A stretch of DNA of 64,000 nt from an uncultured Alistipes sp. (GCA_900545315.1 UQYM01000008.1:10928-74927); one strand, 5' to 3'; positions 46,290 through 56,040 are shown, numbered from the stretch's first letter. Numbers and translations are program-made. Notes: a model not told the origin generated them from the letters alone.

Positions 46290-46955
46290 ATGATTTGGGA
46301 ACTCATTTTACGACTTTTGTTAGCTGGGGTACTGGGGGCCATCATCGGTCTCGATCGTGAATATCGCGCCAAAGAGGCTGGCTTCCGCACCCATTTTCTT
46401 GTCTCTTTGGGTAGTGCACTCTTCATGATCATCTCTCAGTACGGATTTGCAGAGATTATTCACAACGATCCGACCATCAAACTCGACCCCAGTCGTGTCG
46501 CTGCCCAAATTGTCAGCGGCATCGGTTTTTTGGGTGCCGGCACCATCATTTTTCAAAAACAGTTTGTCCGAGGATTGACAACAGCGGCCGGGCTGTGGGC
46601 CACGGCCGGAATCGGCATGGCTATTGGCGGTGGCATGTACGGATTAGGCGTTGCGGCCACGCTGCTCACACTGGCCGGGTTGGAGCTGCTCACCCTGCTG
46701 TTCAAAAATGTCGGTTTACGAACCATGATCGTCCGGTTTGTCACCCACCGGCAAGAAAATTTAACCGCCGTCCTCAACGAATTGGAACAACGCCATTACC
46801 GAATCATTAGCTACAAGGCGACCGAAGAGCATCGTGGGGAACAGATTGTCTATCGAGTTGCGCTGACGGTCAAGATCCGGGAGCAGAAGGAGGAACATGC
46901 GCTCTTCTCCTATATTCAATCGCTACCCGATCTAACCTTGACTGAAATGGAATAG
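46290..46955 (+). CDS. MgtC/SapB family membrane protein
   Basis: This 221-residue protein has about five helices in the first 140 residues with the MgtC hallmarks GLDREYRAKEAGFRTHFLVSLG and RVAAQIVSGIGFLGAGTIIF. The last roughly 80 residues form a soluble ACT-like domain (FVTHRQENLTAVLNELEQRHYRIISYKA). MgtC proteins help bacteria cope with low magnesium, acid or phagosomal stress and modulate ATP synthase in Salmonella; the role in Bacteroidota is not settled. It stands alone behind a hairpin at 46237-46274. Confidence 0.92.
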   Translation: MIWELILRLLLAGVLGAIIGLDREYRAKEAGFRTHFLVSLGSALFMIISQYGFAEIIHNDPTIKLDPSRVAAQIVSGIGFLGAGTIIFQKQFVRGLTTAAGLWATAGIGMAIGGGMYGLGVAATLLTLAGLELLTLLFKNVGLRTMIVRFVTHRQENLTAVLNELEQRHYRIISYKATEEHRGEQIVYRVALTVKIREQKEEHALFSYIQSLPDLTLTEME

Positions 46956-47525
46956 TTCAAACAGAGTCTGCGAAAATCAGACATCGCCACAGGCCAGGAG
47001 TTCTGCCCCAACCCAACAAAAAACTGAAGGCCATTATAAAAATCCGCATTCAGTTCCTTGACACATTTAGTTCCTGACAAAAAAACCGGCACCCTGAAGG
47101 CACCGGCATTACCAACACATTAACACAAATCAAACAGTCCATTGTTTTTTGCTTCCTATGGCATTCGGAAAAGATTTTCGGCCCTGCATGGCTTTCAAAA
47201 CCTCTGCACGGTCTTGAGAAGCATCCGCATCGGTCTTTGTTACAGGAGCAAAAATAGGTTCCTGCCTCAGGTTTTGGAATCCCCATTTGTGGGGAATTTT
47301 TCGCTGGCTCTCCCCACTTTCAGCCACACGCGACAACAACACGTTCGCTTCAACGGGCAGCTTTATCGGCTGGTGCATGTCAATTCTGAAAAAAAATTTT
47401 TATATTGGGCCAATCTTTCGCTCTTCGACAGGCTCGGCGGTTGCTTTGCCACACCAGGCAATTGAATGCAACCTCCCCAAGTCCACTAAAATAACCGAGG
47501 AGATCAACAAAAAATTTGAATTACG
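46956..47525. other. Gene-free spacer upstream of metY
   Basis: I see no gene in these 570 bp. I looked for a SAM-responsive leader before metY and found no recognisable SAM-I or SAM-II core. A GC-rich imperfect repeat lies near 47086-47110. Confidence 0.45.
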
Positions 47526-48812
47526 ATGAGTACGAAAATGAAACCGGCCACCCTCTGCGTACAGGCAGGATGGACCCCCAAAAAAGGTGAGCCCCGTGTG
47601 CTCCCTATCTACCAGAGTACCACCTTCAAATACGAAACCAGCGATCAGATGGCCAAACTGTTCGATCTCGAAGAGAGCGGCTATTTTTATACGCGTCTGC
47701 AGAACCCGACCAATGATGCAGTTGCCGCCAAGATTGCAGCCCTCGAAGGGGGCATAGCTGGCATGCTCACCTCTTCAGGACAGGCTGCCAACTTTTATGC
47801 GGTGCTCAACCTCTGCTCGGCAGGCGACCACATTGTCTGCTCTTCGACCATCTACGGAGGCACCTTCAACCTCTTCGCCGTCACCATGGCGAAAATGGGA
47901 ATCGAATCGACCTTCATCAACCAGGATGCCCCCGAAGAGGAGATCGCCGCAGCCTTCCGCCCCAATACCAAACTGCTGTTCGGAGAGACGATCAGCAATC
48001 CGGGGGTTGAGGTACTCGACATCGAAAAATTTGCCCGCATTGCCCACAGCCATGGGGTACCTCTGATTGTCGACAATACTTTTGCCACCCCAATCAACTG
48101 CCGTCCGTTCGAATGGGGAGCCGACATCGTCACCCATGCGACCACCAAATATATGGATGGTCACGCCACTGCAGTGGGCGGAGCTATTGTCGATAGCGGC
48201 AATTTCGATTGGGAGGCCCATGCGGACAAATTCCCCGGATTGACCCAACCCGATCCCTCCTATCACGGACTGGTTTACAGCAAATCGTTCGGCAAAATGG
48301 CCTACATCACCAAAGCCACGGTACAGTTGATGCGTGATCTGGGTTCGAGCCAGGCTCCTCAGAATGCATTTCTGCTCAACCTGGGACTCGAGACGTTGGA
48401 TGTCCGGATGGAACGTCACTGCCGCAATGCCCAGAAGGTGGCCGAATACCTGCAGGCCAACGACAAGGTGGCTTGGGTACACTATCCCGGTCTCAAAGGA
48501 GACAAATACTATGCACTGGGCCAGAAATATCTGCCCAAAGGTTCGTGCGGTGTGATTGCATTCGGGTTGAAGGGTGGCCGTGACGAGTCGATTCGTTTCA
48601 TGGATTCGCTCAAGCTGTGTGCTATTGTCACCCACGTAGCCGATACCCGTACGTCGGTGCTGCATCCGGCCAGCCACACCCATCGCCAGCTCACGGACGA
48701 ACAGCTCATTGCAGCAGGCGTGGCTCCGGACCTGATCCGTTTCTCGGTGGGAATCGAGGATGCGGATGATATCATCGCCGACATCGAACAGGCCATGGAG
48801 GCAATCCGATAA
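47526..48812 (+). CDS. metY: O-acetylhomoserine sulfhydrylase (PLP-dependent)
   Basis: MetY makes homocysteine from O-acetylhomoserine and sulfide, or cysteine-type products from related esters. The 428-residue protein belongs to the Cys/Met metabolism PLP family, with the Schiff-base Lys208 in THATTKYMDGH. The segments SGYFYTRLQNPTNDAVAAKIAALEGG and SVGIEDADDIIADIEQAM are characteristic. The long form with the insert region HADKFPGLTQPDPSYHG separates it from MetB/MetC. With Thi4 it is a second enzyme in the window that uses free sulfide, fitting a sulfidic anaerobic habitat. Confidence 0.95.
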   Translation: MSTKMKPATLCVQAGWTPKKGEPRVLPIYQSTTFKYETSDQMAKLFDLEESGYFYTRLQNPTNDAVAAKIAALEGGIAGMLTSSGQAANFYAVLNLCSAGDHIVCSSTIYGGTFNLFAVTMAKMGIESTFINQDAPEEEIAAAFRPNTKLLFGETISNPGVEVLDIEKFARIAHSHGVPLIVDNTFATPINCRPFEWGADIVTHATTKYMDGHATAVGGAIVDSGNFDWEAHADKFPGLTQPDPSYHGLVYSKSFGKMAYITKATVQLMRDLGSSQAPQNAFLLNLGLETLDVRMERHCRNAQKVAEYLQANDKVAWVHYPGLKGDKYYALGQKYLPKGSCGVIAFGLKGGRDESIRFMDSLKLCAIVTHVADTRTSVLHPASHTHRQLTDEQLIAAGVAPDLIRFSVGIEDADDIIADIEQAMEAIR

Positions 48813-49357
48813 ACCAAGCGGGAGGCGAAGACAAAGCGGAGACCAATGGACGTAAGCTGAGACGACGATCGAAAACAGCAAAGGACCTCGGAGACCTTCT
48901 TGTGGCCCGCAACAGGGTTCACCTCACAACCCCAAACAGCCTCAGGAAAGGAAGGGAGACAGGAGAGACCAAATCATCCAACAAAACTCTTTCCCGACGG
49001 AAGCGGGTTAGACACGGGGGCACGAATCAATTGTTGCAGCCACACTGGCTGACTCAGAAAGTTCAAATAGGTCGATTACGTCTCTCCGCCCCACGCCCAT
49101 TCATTTAAATTTTAAGATATTGCCTTACGGAACCGTACAACGGTCTCCGTAAGGCATATTTTATTTATGGGAGGCGCTTAGTGGAGCAATACATTCCCGA
49201 CAAGCCTTGCACAAATGGCCCCACATCTTTCTTTCGTTGGGACAGAGAGACGTTCTCCAACCGGGCATCACTTCTGGCCCGCTCCTACATACACAAACAA
49301 ATGAATACAGACACGAAAAGGCTCTGACGCTCGAGCCAAATCCGTAAACCTAAAGTT
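48813..49357. other. Gene-free spacer between convergent metY and the DprA-like gene
   Basis: These 545 bp contain the hairpin at 49121-49156 and no supported gene. Confidence 0.5.
49121..49156 (+). terminator. Terminator downstream of metY
   Basis: TGCCTTACGGA pairs with TCCGTAAGGCA with a nested ACCG/CGGT, then TATTTTATTTA. It is about 310 bp after the metY stop. Confidence 0.65.
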
Positions 49358-49831
49358 TCAGTGAAGGAGGGATACCGGTTTGGTTCCCGTCTCCAAGCCG
49401 CACAAGACATCGAGGGAGCTGCTGCGTCCCTCTTCATTCATGGCATAGACACTTGCATCGGACATCGAGGCCACCACATAGTTTCTGACCAAAGCGGTAT
49501 GCCAACCGGTACGTTGCGCCCGACGCACAGAGAAGATTAAGATACGTGCTTCCGAGAGGGCCTTCTCCACCTCCGGTGGATAACGGCGGTAGAGCGTACG
49601 GCCCAATCCCCAGACGACCGGATGACGGGCCTTGAGCAGCAGTTGGAAGACCTCTTTTTCGAGTGGAGAGTGGAAACCGCTCATCACCACACGATCGGTA
49701 GCACAACACTGTTCGGCCCATTGGAGAGCCTGCTCTCGGATAGCGGGAGGAACAACGCGCGAGGCGAAGAAGGCGACCGATGGGCGGTCGAGCAGAGCGA
49801 GGTTTCCTGTGTAATCGTAATCGAATGCCAT
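49358..49831 (-). CDS. Small DprA/SMF-like Rossmann-fold protein
   Basis: This 157-residue protein resembles the core of DprA: PSVAFFASRVVPP, then RVVMSGFHSPLEKEVFQLLLKARHPVVWGLGRTLYRRYPPEVEKAL, matching the DprA order of a GSR-like loop, SG motif and YP segment. Full DprA is about 360 residues and loads RecA on incoming DNA in transformation; this protein lacks the flanking domains. It may be a truncated relative with a nucleotide-binding function. The final 40 residues vary from DprA. It stands alone. Confidence 0.65.
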   Translation of the reverse strand: MAFDYDYTGNLALLDRPSVAFFASRVVPPAIREQALQWAEQCCATDRVVMSGFHSPLEKEVFQLLLKARHPVVWGLGRTLYRRYPPEVEKALSEARILIFSVRRAQRTGWHTALVRNYVVASMSDASVYAMNEEGRSSSLDVLCGLETGTKPVSLLH

Positions 49832-50432
49832 AAAAACGTGGGTTGCCGTATTGACTTACCCCGTACTCAGGCCTTCGCTGCCCATCACTGAAATAAGCAA
49901 TACGGACAGCCCACGCGAAACGCGTATTGCACAAAGCGAGCCAAAGCCCACTGTACAATACATACGTTCACGAGCCGCCCGGATTACATTTCTTTCAGCG
50001 ATACTTAAAGTTGCGAAGTTTGAGTACGAAAGGAAATGTAACGAAACGTTCGTAATATGTCTGGTTCAGCTAACTGTCGCTGAACTCCGTTACAAAAATA
50101 GGATATTAAATCGAAAAACGGCCTCAGGCCGATGATTTTGCGGGAGAGGGGTCCACAGCAGGTTTCTCCTTGATTGAATTACTGCATAAGCGATGAAACA
50201 AATAGATTCAAGGCCATACTTGGTTACCTCAGGTACACACGCCCCTCGAACATTATGCGGACCTGCTGTATCAATAAAATCTTGTTTCACAAGAACAGGT
50301 TTCCACCTCTCCCGTTATAGGCAGTAAAACCGTCCCAACCTCAACGCCAATTAACATTTCTGCATAAAAAAACGGGGGCAAAGTTTGGTACAAAATATTT
50401 TTTGTCTATATTTGCACCACGAAAGTGATTCT
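49832..50432. other. Spacer upstream of tRNA-Glu
   Basis: These 601 bp hold the tRNA-Glu promoter at its end and a weak minus-strand TATTTTTG at 50093-50100 that might serve the DprA-like gene. No gene is supported. Confidence 0.45.
50384..50414 (+). promoter_or_regulatory. tRNA-Glu promoter, complete -33/-7 pair
   Basis: TTTG at 50384-50387, a 19-bp spacer, then TATATTTG at 50407-50414, 18 bp from the tRNA 5' end. Both boxes match the Bacteroidota consensus. Confidence 0.85.
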
Positions 50433-50504
50433 GCTCTGTTCGTCTAACGGTTAGGACGAGAGATTCTCAGTCTCTAAATAAGGGTTCGATTCCCTTACAG
50501 AGTA
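50433..50504 (+). tRNA. tRNA-Glu, anticodon CTC
   Basis: GCTCTGT pairs with ACAGAGT (first pair G-U) as the acceptor stem. The D arm is in GTTCGTCTAACGGTTAGGAC. The anticodon arm AGAGATTCTCAGTCTCT has CTC at 50466-50468, reading GAG. The T arm AAGGGTTCGATTCCCTT is intact. CCA is not encoded. Confidence 0.92.
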
Positions 50505-50508
50505 CTTA

Positions 50509-50542
50509 AACCTCTGGATTACAGTAAATCCGGAGGTTTTTT
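50509..50542 (+). terminator. tRNA-Glu terminator
   Basis: AACCTCTGGATT pairs with AATCCGGAGGTT (one G-U pair) across six bases, then TTTTTTG. It starts 5 bp after the tRNA. Confidence 0.9.
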
Positions 50543-50935
50543 GTTTATTATCGGGCCTGTAAGCAGATGGATCGGTTTGAGGCTATGGGGTCCTTCTTCA
50601 ATCACGTGCCGTAAATAAAAGATTTCAGGCCAGGGGTCTACCAATCCGGTCAGAATCAATCTCGACCCAATCTCAACCGACAAATTCTCCAACCTCCACT
50701 CACGCAATAACTAACGGGCTGCGCGCTCCCCGTCCACTCTGAAATCCGTCGCAATTGGAGCGCCATACCACCACCTGAGCCGGCAGCCCCTATGCAAGAA
50801 TACGCATGCCATATTACCACAAACGGCCCTGCGGATGGAATCTGGAACGGCTGTGACCTCTCTCATCAACCTCATCATCGCAACAACGCCCATGTTCACT
50901 TTCTCTCAGGACATAGCCCAAGATCACGCCTTCTC

Positions 50936-50973
50936 AAAAAAAGATAGGCATCGGACCATGCCGATGCCTATCA
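50936..50973 (-). terminator. Terminator of the phosphoesterase-to-ribokinase unit
   Basis: GATAGGCATCGG, loop ACCATG, CCGATGCCTATC; on the minus strand a run of eight T follows. It is 72 bp beyond the phosphoesterase stop. Confidence 0.9.
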
Positions 50974-51044
50974 GGTACTAAACCACGTTAACCATAAAAG
51001 AAACCTACAAATACTTCAATATGTTCTACTGTTATGAATAAGAA

Positions 51045-52205
51045 TTATAATATTGTCTTAAAATCTTCGGGGAACTCCAGATCTTGCGTGATTCCCTCCC
51101 CATATACGCGAATCCACGAACGGAAACCCTCTTTGCCTTCGGTCAGCTCAATAACACGCGCTCCACTGGGTTTCAAATCGTTATAGACAGTATCACATCC
51201 ACCGAAACGACCAAACATCAAAAACATTCCGTTCCAGCTCATTGAGTAGTCGTTATCGTGATCATGGCCACAGATCACCGCCTTCACATCCCCCATCTCC
51301 TTCATCGAGACGAACAAGCCAGAGTTAACCCGGGGCGAATAGGGCTCTTCCCCGAAATTACCTCTCAACACACGACGTGTATCGAGACGTGTCGCGTAAT
51401 TGTATTCGGGCAGCGGAATGTGGAAGAAGGCCAACGACGGAACCGGACTACCTCCGTTACGCTGTTTAAACTGCGCACTCTGTTTGCGGTACCAATCGAT
51501 CTGATCGAAATGGATATAATCATACCCTTTGATTCCCGGCAATTTGGACATGTGATTTGAATCAAAGAGGTAAAAGACCCATTTGACCGAATCGTTCTGC
51601 GCCGATTCCAGGGTAATCAGATCGTTCGAGACCCCGTAAATTCCCTCAACAAGGCTATTCACATTGTAGGGCAAGGTCCGGACCAGATCATACACCTCTC
51701 GACGGCTCATGCCGAACTCTTGATCGTGGTTACCCAACGTCACGGCAAAAGGTATTTTGCGTTCCGAAATGGGAGCCAAAATTTCACGCAACGACTCTTC
51801 AGCTGGGCGACCGAAAATGATATCACCGGTATGGATCACCAAATCCGGTTTTTCGCTGTCGAGCATTTCAATCACATTTTTCAAGGCACGTTCCGAACGG
51901 GGATCACCCGAAACATAATGCGTATCGGTCAGGTGTAATATTTTAAACTTACCGTCCGCATTGAACTTGAATTTGGCGAACTGTGTCGACTCATTCTCCT
52001 CGGCAGATTTCGCAGCAGCAGGTTGTTTCCTATCCACCTTACCGGACTCTCCGGCCAACACCTCCTGCACCCCCGCCGTTGCGGCCAGGCCGGTTAAGCC
52101 CGCCACGACCGACTTTTTGATAAAGGTCCGGCGATTCATCTGCTTGCGGGAGAAGAGCGCTTCATTGTCCACCTCCTGATTCGAGTTTTTTTCGATTGTC
52201 TCCAT
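51045..52205 (-). CDS. Tat-exported metallophosphoesterase (calcineurin-like, DCR2/PAP29-like)
   Basis: This 386-residue periplasmic phosphoesterase has a Tat signal: after a 23-residue polar N-terminus comes NRRTFIKKSVVAGLTGLAATA. The two-metal site motifs are all visible: HLTDTHY, HTGDIIFGRPAEES, TLGNHDQE, FFHIPLPE and CGHDHDNDY. Within the superfamily it is closest to DCR2/PAP29-type phosphatases. It is the last gene of a minus-strand set with a DMT permease, an ADP-ribosylglycohydrolase-family lipoprotein and ribokinase, so its substrate may be a phosphate or diphosphate ester of a ribose compound; that is inference from context. A strong terminator follows. Confidence 0.9.
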   Translation of the reverse strand: METIEKNSNQEVDNEALFSRKQMNRRTFIKKSVVAGLTGLAATAGVQEVLAGESGKVDRKQPAAAKSAEENESTQFAKFKFNADGKFKILHLTDTHYVSGDPRSERALKNVIEMLDSEKPDLVIHTGDIIFGRPAEESLREILAPISERKIPFAVTLGNHDQEFGMSRREVYDLVRTLPYNVNSLVEGIYGVSNDLITLESAQNDSVKWVFYLFDSNHMSKLPGIKGYDYIHFDQIDWYRKQSAQFKQRNGGSPVPSLAFFHIPLPEYNYATRLDTRRVLRGNFGEEPYSPRVNSGLFVSMKEMGDVKAVICGHDHDNDYSMSWNGMFLMFGRFGGCDTVYNDLKPSGARVIELTEGKEGFRSWIRVYGEGITQDLEFPEDFKTIL

Positions 52206-52344
52206 TGTGTAGTAAAACCGTTATATATACGCTGTGTCCGAATCTCCTGCTCTCTGGTCATTCCAAAGGGCACAACAAAGCATTAAAGAACTCTGATATG
52301 CTAAGACACAGTTTCTTCAGCGTCGATCTTGCTGTTGCTGGCGA

Positions 52345-53343
52345 CTAACTACCGGCAGCGATGATCAGACCGAGACCTGCTACAAAGAACAGGAACATCA
52401 ACGTCAGCAAGCCGTTGACTTTCCGTTCGCCCTTACTGAACTCTTTCCAGATAAAGACGCCCCACAGTGCGGCCACCAGGGTCGCTCCTTGGCCCAAACC
52501 GTACGAAATCGCTGCACCTGCTTTACCGGCGGCAATCAGATTCAAGCCATTGCCCAGTCCCCAGATGATACCTCCAAGGATACCCACCAGGTGAATCGAA
52601 AAGCCACCCTTAAAGTAGGCAGAAATGGAGATCGGTTCTCCGGCCACCGGACGTTTCATTGCGATCGTATTGAACAGGAAGGTGCTGACAAAGATTCCCA
52701 GTGCAAAGATCACCATGGCTGTATAGGGGGTCATTTTGCCGACTGCCGGATTGACGAAGTTGTCCAGGTCCATCGAGATGGCCACAAACCGGTAGAAGAA
52801 TGACATCAGCAAGCCCGAGATCAGAGCCAAAACGATTCCTCGCGTTGAAGTTGAGCTGCTGGGCGACACTTTTTTGTAGGCAACTCCATTGAGCACGATC
52901 GCCACGATCACCAACAGCACGCCTCCGAACAGCAATACGGGGTCCCCTTTGGCGGAACCGATATAGTTGATCAGCACGCCCAGTACCAGAGCCAGTCCGA
53001 CACCGACCGGGAAAGCTACCGCCATACCGGCCACCGCAATGGCCGCAGAGAGCAGAATATTGGCGGCATTGAACACGACGCCACCCAGGAAAGCGCTACC
53101 GATATTGCTCCAATCGGCTTGAGCGAGATCCGGCAGGAAGGAGCGGCCTTCGGAGCCAAGACTACCCGCTGTCAGCGCCCACACCAATGCAAAGAGCAAG
53201 ATGCCGATTACATAATCCCAGTAGAAAAGTTCGTAACGCCAGGTTTTGCCGGCGAGCTTCTGGGTATTACCCCAGGAGCCCCAGCAAAGCATCGTCACAA
53301 AGCAAAACAGGATTGCTAAAGGATAACTGTGAACGATATACAT
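52345..53343 (-). CDS. DMT-superfamily sugar/nucleoside permease (GRP/RhaT-like)
   Basis: This 332-residue protein has ten hydrophobic helices in two similar halves (CFVTMLCWGSWGNTQKLAGK in the first; GGIIWGLGNGLNLIAAGKAGAAISYGLGQGATLVAALWGVFIWKEF in the second), the pattern of the drug/metabolite transporter superfamily near the glucose/ribose (GRP) and rhamnose families. The ribokinase and the ADP-ribosylglycohydrolase-family gene on the same strand suggest import of ribose or a ribosylated compound; specificity is inference. It is 39 bp downstream of the glycohydrolase gene. Confidence 0.85.
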   Translation of the reverse strand: MYIVHSYPLAILFCFVTMLCWGSWGNTQKLAGKTWRYELFYWDYVIGILLFALVWALTAGSLGSEGRSFLPDLAQADWSNIGSAFLGGVVFNAANILLSAAIAVAGMAVAFPVGVGLALVLGVLINYIGSAKGDPVLLFGGVLLVIVAIVLNGVAYKKVSPSSSTSTRGIVLALISGLLMSFFYRFVAISMDLDNFVNPAVGKMTPYTAMVIFALGIFVSTFLFNTIAMKRPVAGEPISISAYFKGGFSIHLVGILGGIIWGLGNGLNLIAAGKAGAAISYGLGQGATLVAALWGVFIWKEFSKGERKVNGLLTLMFLFFVAGLGLIIAAGS

Positions 53344-53382
53344 AGTTTAAGGTTGAGATTTGGTTAGCGAAGTAAGGTTAGT

Positions 53383-54918
53383 TTATTTGGCAGGTGCTTC
53401 GGGTGCATCCCCATAGACGAGCACACTGTTGATCTTCATTGCAGCCTCTTTCTTGGGGTTGAGCCATTTGAGCGTTGCCACATGGTCGCCCATCGGCAGT
53501 TCAAACGCAAAGGAGAGTTGTTCGTAACGACGTTTGTGATAATCTACCGGCAGGGTTGTTTTTTCAGCCACTTTACCGTCAATAATCAACTCGATTTCAG
53601 CCACATAATCGCTTGGTCCGCTAACGCTGCCGTTAATCACGATACCTTTACCGTTAAAGGCAAAGTTCTCGACCTTCTGCTCTTGATTTTTCGACCAACG
53701 GACAATCTTGGTAGGATAGTAGCCTGGGAAGCTCTCCTCGAAAGGTACTGCTACAGGCTGCTGTACAGCGATGGTCACGCTATCCTGCGATACGGTACCG
53801 CCGTTGCGAGCGATCATCTGCTCGGCCTGTTTGTAGCTCATCTGGTAGATATCGGCCAACGAAGCACCCGTGTAAACCACTTCACGATTTTCTACCTGTG
53901 CCAAAGCTGACAGATATTGCTGCGGGATTTTGCTGTAACCCATCATGGTTCCCAAGATACCCACGGCATTGGCCGGGTTGCAATCCGAATCCTGACCACA
54001 ACGCATCGAGATATCCATCGTCTGGGTGAAATCGCCGTTACCATACAGCAAACCGATCACGATATAGGCTGCATTCAGTTTAGCCTCAATATTGTAGGGG
54101 TCGAATGCTGCGCAATAATAGTGCTCCTCCCATTTCTTTTCGATCTCGAACCAAGTCTGTTTCCAGTCGTTGGGATATTTTTCATAATTGGTCAGCACAT
54201 CCGAGATACACTGGTGGAATTTGCTTTCGGCCGGAACACTTTTCAGTGCCTCGGTCACCACAAATTTCACATCATCCGACACAAACGCCAGCGTATACAT
54301 TGAGGCAACATATACTCCACCGAAATATCCATCACCGTAATTCATGATATGACCGATGCTGTCGCAAACGACCGATGCGGTGTTGGCCATACCGGGAGAC
54401 ATCAATCCAGCAAAGTCGGCTTCGATCTGGAAGTCGATATCGTTTGCGTGAAAGTTATTTTTCCAATGTCCCGATTCAGGAGCCTTGATCCCGTGCAACA
54501 GGTTGAAACGGGCAGCCTGATTGGCGTGCCACAGCGGATATGGGGCATTGGCAAAAGCCGACGCAAAGGCATCAACCGGAGCATCCAGTCCCAAACTGTC
54601 AAATACCTTGACAAAAGTCACGTCCATATAGACATCATCATACAGTCCAGGAGAGTTGTCATACCACCAGGTCATTGTAGAGTCGTTCCAGTCGATCTTT
54701 ACATATTCCGGAATCAGACTACCTTGATATTTGAACTCGGTGGGACCGCCATAGGTACATCCGATCATCTGGCCGGCCCAACCGCCCTTGATTTTATCAA
54801 GCAGCACCTCTTTCGACAGGGTCACCTGTTCGGGTAGGGCATTCTTCTCACCTGAAGGCTGGCACGAAACGAGCATCGCAGCCCATACCGTCGCACATAA
54901 AAATAACTGTTTCATCAA
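53383..54918 (-). CDS. ADP-ribosylglycohydrolase-family lipoprotein
   Basis: This 511-residue protein has a lipobox (ATVWAAMLVSCQPS; Cys19), so it should be anchored in the envelope. Residues 35-380 match the ADP-ribosylglycohydrolase (ARH/crystallin J1) fold: DKIKGGWAGQMIGCTYGGPTE at the start, the metal-binding acidic cluster YDDVYMD, and the C-terminal GQDSDCNPANAVG. These enzymes hydrolyse N- or O-ribosyl bonds using two Mg2+. The remaining C-terminal 110 residues form a beta domain (VAEIELIIDGKVAEKTTLPV). Most ARH enzymes are cytoplasmic, so an exported one is notable. Flanking permease and ribokinase genes suggest it releases ribose or ADP-ribose outside the cytoplasm. Confidence 0.9.
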   Translation of the reverse strand: MMKQLFLCATVWAAMLVSCQPSGEKNALPEQVTLSKEVLLDKIKGGWAGQMIGCTYGGPTEFKYQGSLIPEYVKIDWNDSTMTWWYDNSPGLYDDVYMDVTFVKVFDSLGLDAPVDAFASAFANAPYPLWHANQAARFNLLHGIKAPESGHWKNNFHANDIDFQIEADFAGLMSPGMANTASVVCDSIGHIMNYGDGYFGGVYVASMYTLAFVSDDVKFVVTEALKSVPAESKFHQCISDVLTNYEKYPNDWKQTWFEIEKKWEEHYYCAAFDPYNIEAKLNAAYIVIGLLYGNGDFTQTMDISMRCGQDSDCNPANAVGILGTMMGYSKIPQQYLSALAQVENREVVYTGASLADIYQMSYKQAEQMIARNGGTVSQDSVTIAVQQPVAVPFEESFPGYYPTKIVRWSKNQEQKVENFAFNGKGIVINGSVSGPSDYVAEIELIIDGKVAEKTTLPVDYHKRRYEQLSFAFELPMGDHVATLKWLNPKKEAAMKINSVLVYGDAPEAPAK

Positions 54919-55116
54919 AATTGGAGTTTTTTATTAAGTTAATTAGATTGGATTATCAATGCTTGTGTGCTACTTTCCGCAAAATGATCTGTCCCTCGGT
55001 ACATCTCACCCTTTCTCCTGACAGATTATAGCTTGCTCTTCTAAGCCCGGCTACTCGTTCTACTGAAGGAGTCCCCCTCATGTCTGCTGAAGGCCCCATG
55101 ACAGCGGCACCCCGAC

Positions 55117-56040
55117 TTACTGCAACTCTTTCAAATAGGGCAACGAAGGTTGTGCACCCCGACGAGTCACCGAGATTGCGGCTGCACGATTGGCAAATCG
55201 CACCGCTTCGGCCAACGCATCGCCTCGTCCGAGAGCAACGGCCAATGCGCCGCAGAAACAGTCACCGGCAGCGGTCGAGTCAACCGCCTGAACCCGTTCC
55301 GCCACAATCATCTCAGACTGTCCGGTTGTCGCATCAAAGGTAAACACCCCTTTGGATCCCATCGTAATCACCACGATGCCAACCCCCATCGCCGCAATCT
55401 GTTCGGCAGCCTGACGAGCGCTTTGTGCATCGGTTACCGCCACACCACAGATCAATTCGGCTTCGGTTTGGTTCGGGATCAGAATATCCACCAGCGACAA
55501 AAGTTCAGCCGGCAGAGGCTCTTTGGGAGCCGGAGCAGGGTTCAAAATCACGGTCGCTCCACTACGTTTTGCCTCACGGGCAGCCTCGACAATAGCCGGA
55601 ATCGGAATCTCAAGCTGCATCAACACAATATCGGCCGAGGCCAGCATCTCTTTCTTCTCCGCCACCTCCGCAGCTGTCAACGCCATATTCGAACCGGAGG
55701 CTACAGCAATCACATTTTCGCCTTGAGCATCGATCAGGATCATCGCCACTCCCGAGGGGTTGACCGAATCGGGAACGATTCCCGTCGTATCAATCCCATC
55801 GTGAGCCAACGATGCGATCGACGCATTGCCCAGGGCATCACACCCTACTTTGGCAATCATTCCTACCGGAGCTCCCAGGCGTGCGGCAGCAACAGCCTGA
55901 TTTGCTCCCTTGCCTCCCTGAGCCGTAAAAAAGCGTCCGCCGAGAATGGTCTCCCCGGGTCTGGGCAACCATTCGGCCTTGATCGTCATGTCGGTGTTGA
56001 TACTTCCGACTACCACAATGGATTTGGATCTGTTTTTCAT
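55117..56040 (-). CDS. rbsK: Ribokinase
   Basis: RbsK phosphorylates ribose to ribose 5-phosphate in the cytoplasm. The 307-residue PfkB-family protein has both signatures: GGKGANQAVAAARLG near residues 42-56 and the C-terminal DSTAAGDCFCGALAVAL with the anion-hole and catalytic Asp. NPAPAPKEPL is the ribokinase substrate loop. It is the promoter-proximal gene of the minus-strand set rbsK, ARH-family lipoprotein, permease, phosphoesterase. A divergent LacI-type regulator starts 320 bp upstream. The product feeds Prs (26942-27883) or the pentose phosphate pathway. Confidence 0.96.
   Translation of the reverse strand: MKNRSKSIVVVGSINTDMTIKAEWLPRPGETILGGRFFTAQGGKGANQAVAAARLGAPVGMIAKVGCDALGNASIASLAHDGIDTTGIVPDSVNPSGVAMILIDAQGENVIAVASGSNMALTAAEVAEKKEMLASADIVLMQLEIPIPAIVEAAREAKRSGATVILNPAPAPKEPLPAELLSLVDILIPNQTEAELICGVAVTDAQSARQAAEQIAAMGVGIVVITMGSKGVFTFDATTGQSEMIVAERVQAVDSTAAGDCFCGALAVALGRGDALAEAVRFANRAAAISVTRRGAQPSLPYLKELQ

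Larger units (their letters stand above)
50505..51044. other. Spacer between tRNA-Glu and the phosphoesterase gene
   Basis: These 540 bp hold two terminators, one for the tRNA and one for the convergent phosphoesterase gene. No gene is supported. Confidence 0.55.

Noticed and set aside
47142..47525. Possible SAM-responsive riboswitch before metY
   Set aside because: I found no SAM-I or SAM-II conserved core and no terminator/anti-terminator pair close to the start codon.
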